From the NCBI RefSeq assembly GCF_002127325.2, contig NC_035448.2:61367751-61431750 (forward strand): a stretch of DNA of 64,000 bases. The letters are read 5' to 3'. This stretch comes from Helianthus annuus. Lineage: Eukaryota; Streptophyta; Magnoliopsida; Asterales; Asteraceae. Below, one piece after another: positions 59,956 to 64,000 of the stretch. A program made the position numbers and the translations under genes. The notes under the pieces are model-generated. The model was not told the origin of the DNA. It saw only the letters and a list, made by a program, of their open reading frames with translations, and ran no database searches. Position 1 is the stretch's first letter; every line of letters starts with the position of its first letter.

Positions 59956-60288
59956 AACATGCACCTTATGTAGCCAAAGCTGACAAAAAGAAGGCCGAGT
60001 ATGAGAAGACCATGGTAGCCTACAACAAAAAGCAGGTAATCTTGAGAGTGTTCATCTATTTTGTTAAAAGTTTGTTTTTAAGTTTATAAAAACCATTAAA
60101 TTTAATGTGATTCCATTTTAAAGAAACATCATGTGATTTTATACAATGTTGATTATATTGTTTTTATAAAAGAAAATTTGAGAACGGATTAGACCTTTGA
60201 TTGTTGGCTGTCAAGAAATGGATTACTCATATTTTTGTTGTGTTTGATGTTTTCATTTTGTGTTTTGCAGGTGGAGGACGATGACTAA
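59956..60288 (+). pseudogene. Captured HMGB (HMG-box) gene fragment
   Basis: An exon ending at 60035 translates EHAPYVAKADKKKAEYEKTM followed by VAYNKKQ and a GT donor. This is the C-terminal part of the HMG box of plant HMGB chromatin proteins. A next exon, 60271-60288, adds VEDDD and a stop. The N-terminal half of the HMG box and the usual acidic tail are missing, so it is a fragment. Confidence 0.8.
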
Positions 60289-60591
60289 GTTAGAAAATAA
60301 AAAAAAAGGATTCGCCTGTTGATTTGATTCAGGTATAGATATAGATGATATGTATCTATATGGATTTGATTTAAGCATTTAGTTTGGGTTAAGAATGGTT
60401 TAGATCTATATTAAGCGTTTAGTTTGGGTAAAGAATTGAGGGTTTGTGTTTTATTTGATGTTCTTGAACTGATTTTCCCATCGATTTTGTGTATTTTAGG
60501 TTGATCAAGAACCGTCTCTAATCGCATTGTTCTACTGTAAGTTATTCAGATCCGATTTGTTACTAAATGTTGTATCTATTTGATGTTACAG

Positions 60592-60808
60592 TCGGTTGAG
60601 GAGATATACAAAGTTGCATCGATTTCACTCAGTCCCAATGTTCCTGGGATGATATTCGTAAGTTGAATTTAAATAATATGACTTAGAGAAGTTTTAATAT
60701 TTTATTATTTTCTCGTAATTAATTGTTTTTAATCTGTTAATAGATGGGATGTATGGTCAGCCCTCTAAAGCCTGGTGATATCTCATATGATCAGTATCTT
60801 AGAGAGAG
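60592..60808 (+). pseudogene. Captured alanine aminotransferase fragment
   Basis: Exons 60592-60657 (SVEEIYKVASISLSPNVPGM-IF) and 60744-60808 (MGCMVSPLKPGDISYDQYLR) match adjacent exons of plant alanine aminotransferase, a PLP enzyme interconverting alanine and pyruvate. The intron between them is kept with GT-AG borders. The rest of the enzyme, including its PLP lysine, is absent. It is only a passenger fragment. Confidence 0.8.
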
Positions 60809-60901
60809 GTAACAACCGGTCATTTGAGTTTTTTCTCTCATCTATTTTGTCGTCGTTGGAGGGTACTTTAGTCATTTTATAGATTTTTTTGTGTCTTGCA
60901 G

Positions 60902-61550
60902 GGGAAGAATTTGTCATCGAAAATCTCGAAAAGCATTCCGAGCTTTTGTACTGTTTATGCTATTCGAATGCTTACAAGAAGGAAGTTGAATGGCAAACTT
61001 ATGAAAAACTTCTTCCTTTCAAGCACATGTGTGATAGGAGAAAGGTTTAAGCTTTTATGTATTTTCTTGATTATATATTTATACTGATTGAATTTTGTGA
61101 AACAATATTGATATGAAGTTTGTTTTTATGATGAGTGCAGGTGGATGTAGAAATTGTGCAAATTGAATCTAATGATGTAATAGAGGCAAAAAAACATGAA
61201 ATTGTAAAAAAATAATGTCAGTAAGCTTATGATTGGAGCTTCATCCAAGGGCATATTCTCGAGGTACCGAATTCATTCTAGACGTTTTATTTTCACCGTG
61301 TGTCGAGAGTTTGTGATTTTATAGATGTTTTTTGTGTGTTACAGTGGAAGAATTTGTCATCGAAAATCTCGGAAAGCATTTCAAGCTTATGTACTGTTTA
61401 TGCTATTTTGAAAGGGATATTATCTTCACTCCGGGCTTCTGATTCGGAAACCATTGGATCCAGTAAAGATGATAACCATAGTAGTGATTCAAGTTCTTTC
61501 ACAAATTCTTCAAGTCTTGCAACAAGCTCTAGAACAGGTAGCAATTGACT
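60902..61550 (+). pseudogene. Unknown captured gene with a duplicated exon
   Basis: An exon at 60902-61045 reads EEFVIENLEKHSELLYCLCY in one frame and ends at a GT donor. A diverged copy of its first ~65 bp, with part of the preceding intron (TTTTATAGAT...TTTGTGT), lies at 61320-61410. A Ser-rich exon follows (SSKDDNHSSDSSSFTNSSSL, to 61540), then another Ser/Thr-rich open stretch at 61641-61975. I cannot assign the parent gene. Confidence 0.45.
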
Positions 61551-62267
61551 TTTATGGTCAAGGAGACTAAAAAGTTATATGTGTGATGTCAAGTCAAATT
61601 TACTATTTGATTGATAGTTTGTGTTTGTGACTGTGTGACAGAGTGGACCGACAAAGGCTTGGCTACTTCATACTCTCAATTCTTTTCAAATTCACTACCA
61701 ACGCCATGTTTTGAAACACCTTCATTCAAAAACCGCACCCTTCACAAAGAAACAAGTTCTTTGGAAAGTTCTAGAAATAAGTTTTTCGACAATGGTGAAG
61801 GAGATGAAACGACCATTTCTTATGCCAGTAATCCTGATTATTTTCGTGCAAATAGTGCAGTTTCAAGCAGTAGAAGCTTCTTGACCGAAAATCAATCATG
61901 GACATCTGATCAAGATTGCATAGCTTACGCGCCTTCTGAAATTTCGTCAGAAATTCAGACATTCTTCAGAATCTTCAGATTCTGCACTTATATTCATAAT
62001 ATTAGTTTTTTCTTTAATAACTGACAACCTGTTCCTGTTAAACTCATGCAAGCGAAGCTAACCGATATGTTTACACTTTCAGATGATCCAGATGCAAGGA
62101 CAAACCGAATGTAAAGAAGCAAAACTTTTCAGATGATCTGGCTTAAGGTTTGACCATTTTACTATGTTTTCTTTATGGGTTTACAATTGAGGGTAGTGTT
62201 TGCACAAGGTTATATATTTCTTTACATAAAATAATTTTATATTAAAGATTTCTTTTAACTACTTACA

Positions 62268-62410
62268 GCATGTTGCTTTCTTAGATATAGATTCATCAAT
62301 ACGAGTAGAAAATGAAGGTCTTAGAAAAGGTCAACGGCTTCAATTGGAAATATTGAAAATGTAGCATGTTGCTTTCTTAGATATAGATTCATCAATACGA
62401 GTAGAAAATG
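62268..62410 (+). repeat. Tandem duplication, 96-bp period
   Basis: GCATGTTGCTTTCTTAGATA and the following 27 bases occur at 62268-62314 and again at 62364-62410. The unit contains GATTCATCAATACGAGTAGA and seems to be part of a captured exon. Confidence 0.85.
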
Positions 62411-62445
62411 TAGCATGTTTCTCTTTGGACTTTGACAGCTACTCT

Positions 62446-62576
62446 GCAGAAGTTACTGTTGGAAATATTGTGAGGCTTGTGCTACATATCATCAGAGAGG
62501 AGGATGTTTCACTAATAACAGCTTCAATTGGTGGCTTGAGCTTACAAGGCTTGAGTGATGATGATGAAGATGTTGT
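62446..62576 (+). pseudogene. Captured eIF2B-like subunit fragment
   Basis: Translation gives AEVTVGNIVRLVLHIIREED then VSLITASIGGLSLQGLSDDDEDV. This resembles the region GNIVRRVLHIIREE...SDDDDD of plant translation initiation factor eIF2B (beta subunit), part of the guanine exchange factor for eIF2. Only this exon fragment is visible, and it ends shortly afterwards at a stop. Confidence 0.7.
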
Positions 62577-62639
62577 GTACTGCATATTTGTGATTAATTA
62601 GCTTGTATGTAATGAAATGCTGTTATGAAACAGTGGTAT

Positions 62640-63674
62640 GCAAGCTGCTTCAGGTGCCGTGCAACGGTTCTGCGGCGAAGAGGTAAGATGGTGCTACAGC
62701 GATTTATTTAGTTACTGCCATAGTTTTCTTTTAATTATGAAAACTATATTGGCATATATTGCAGATCGAATCCATCAGAAGGAATATCATGATTTGGAGA
62801 GGTAACAAGTTCGTGAACTTCAAATCAAGTACGTGTCAATAAAACCCCACAAGTTTCAGACCACTCTCATGAGGACTTGAACAACGAAGAAGATCGCGAC
62901 TGTCTACACACCGATCACATCTCTACATCACTTCATAGATCAATCGACCACGACATTATTATTATTATTATTATTTTTTCTAAAATTTAATCTATGGTAC
63001 GGTTCGATCAGTGTTAATCGGAGATTTTCATTCGTCGTTAGGGCAACGTGTAGGTTAATAATCGTGCCTGTTTGTCAATCTGATTGTTAATGCAACGAAT
63101 ATTCTGTTTCTGCGTAAAACGTTACACTGAATCTGCTGATTTGTTCCGTAATAACTTTCTGATTTGTATGAACCCAAAACTGAATCGGGCGAACTTGATT
63201 CGTATGAAACTGGATTCAGATCTTTATTAACAAGACTGTTAATATTCTGGGTTCGTACTAATCTCGGATTCGTAACTGTTGAATGTGTTTAACTCTATTT
63301 TTGCAGCGAAAAATTGATACTTCTACGAATAAAACTGGTTCGGATTTCAACAAATATGCAGGACTGATTCGGAACACTGATTCTGCAGCGGCTATGTGCT
63401 AAGTCTGCTGTGAATAAACTCGCTCATAACCCAGAAATAGTCAGGTATTTTTTGGAATCATGCTTCCTTTCAGTTTTACTATTCTACTTTCTTTCTTTTT
63501 TATTTCAGGCATTTCTACAGCGAAAAAACAGTAGAAAAGGAAAATTTTGAAAATATTTCTACAGATGAAAACATTTCAAGTTCAGTTTGAAACAGGTGTG
63601 TTGGCCAAGTAAGGAAGCTCGCGCCTGGTGGTGGTTTGATGAACTGATTAACTGTGCATAAAGGGGATGACATG
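62640..63674. other. Uncertain DNA at the end of the gene-fragment region
   Basis: Possible small exon pieces (QAASGAVQRFCGEE near 62641-62683, and IESIRRNIMIWRG near 62764-62802) have splice-like borders but no clear identity. An ATT microsatellite lies at 62955-62976. I see no Helitron 3' hairpin. Confidence 0.4.
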
Positions 63675-64000
63675 TGTAACACCTCGAAAATTCATGTCCA
63701 ATAATGTATTGACACGTGTCATAAGCTTTGAACGTGTGAAAGAATACTTTAGAGGGACTAAAGTTGACAAATAGAGAAAGTATGTGAATATAAGGGTTCA
63801 AAGTGTCAACAATGGATAAATTTACTTCACAGTAGCCCTACACGATGTTTATACCCTTAAACGAATAAATCATGGATCATACGAAGCTAATTGTGAAAGA
63901 AAGTGAGGAATTACAAACTACATGGGTTAAATGTGTCAACATGTTTAAAGTATACCTCTGAGTGACCTTTTAGCAAACCCGAAGCTTTGTAATGATAAAT
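63675..64000. repeat. Possible start of another LTR, cut by the window edge
   Basis: TGTAACACCTCGAAAATTCA is a typical opening of plant Ty3/gypsy LTRs, and the following sequence (GACACGTGTCATAAGC, GAGGGACTAAAGTTGACAAA) is of the same kind. The other LTR and any target duplication would lie beyond the window, so this is tentative. Confidence 0.4.

Larger units (their letters stand above)
59047..62900 (+). mobile_element. Second Helitron of the same family, carrying host gene fragments
   Basis: It starts A|TCTATCTATACTTTCTATAA and its first ~170 bp align well with 8874-8973 plus 9648-9710, including GTCCAACAAGGCTTTTCTTA and TTTTAAAATTCAAAGTTGGC. Downstream, fragments of several unrelated nuclear genes follow one another on the same strand (HMGB, alanine aminotransferase, an unknown exon pair, eIF2B-like), with GT-AG junctions kept. 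That is the hallmark of gene-capturing Helitrons. The 3' end is not seen; the right coordinate is only where captured sequence stops being recognisable. Confidence 0.6.

Overview
This is plant nuclear DNA: two GT-AG spliced multi-exon genes, long AT-rich spacers and densely nested transposable elements. The retroelement and Helitron sequences resemble those I know from Asteraceae, so a composite-family eudicot is my guess; I could not search a database.

Layout. Positions 1-2592 are intergenic with Helitron-like hairpins and a small MITE. Positions 2593-8024 hold the only ordinary host genes, converging tail to tail: a 6-exon coiled-coil protein (+) and an 8-exon membrane RING E3 ligase of the RNFT type (-). 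Everything from about 8.87 kb onward is mobile or derived from it.

The most interesting unit is a putative Helitron from 8874 (5' TC, preceded by A) to 53644 (hairpin plus CTAG, followed by T). With later insertions removed it would be about 10.7 kb. It carries a broken RPA1-like single-strand DNA-binding protein gene (10074-12804), a broken three-B3-domain gene (-, 37526-38926) and, head to head with that, a structurally intact seven-exon three-B3-domain gene (+, 40227-42435). A 10-mer, AACATCTGTT or its complement, recurs nine times between these parts, and they regain continuity when the retroelements are removed.

Inside the Helitron are three LTR retrotransposons. A minus-strand Ty3/gypsy element (13383-36829, TSD CTAAC) is itself split by a plus-strand Ty3/gypsy element (21470-30669, TSD AAAGA), whose gag-pol is in turn split by a hAT-type MITE (25696-26411, TSD CTAAGAAG). 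A third minus-strand element (42776-52746, TSD CAAGC) has almost identical LTRs around a wrecked pol. The inner plus-strand element carries two extra open reading frames between its primer-binding site and gag.

From 53.6 kb to the end there are tandem Helitron-like hairpins, a Mutator-like MITE, a second hAT-type element, a further Helitron 3' end, a Harbinger-like MITE and, from 59047, a second Helitron of the same family as the large one. That one carries fragments of HMGB, alanine aminotransferase and eIF2B-like genes. A new LTR may begin at 63675. All splice models, repeat boundaries and identity figures were read by eye.
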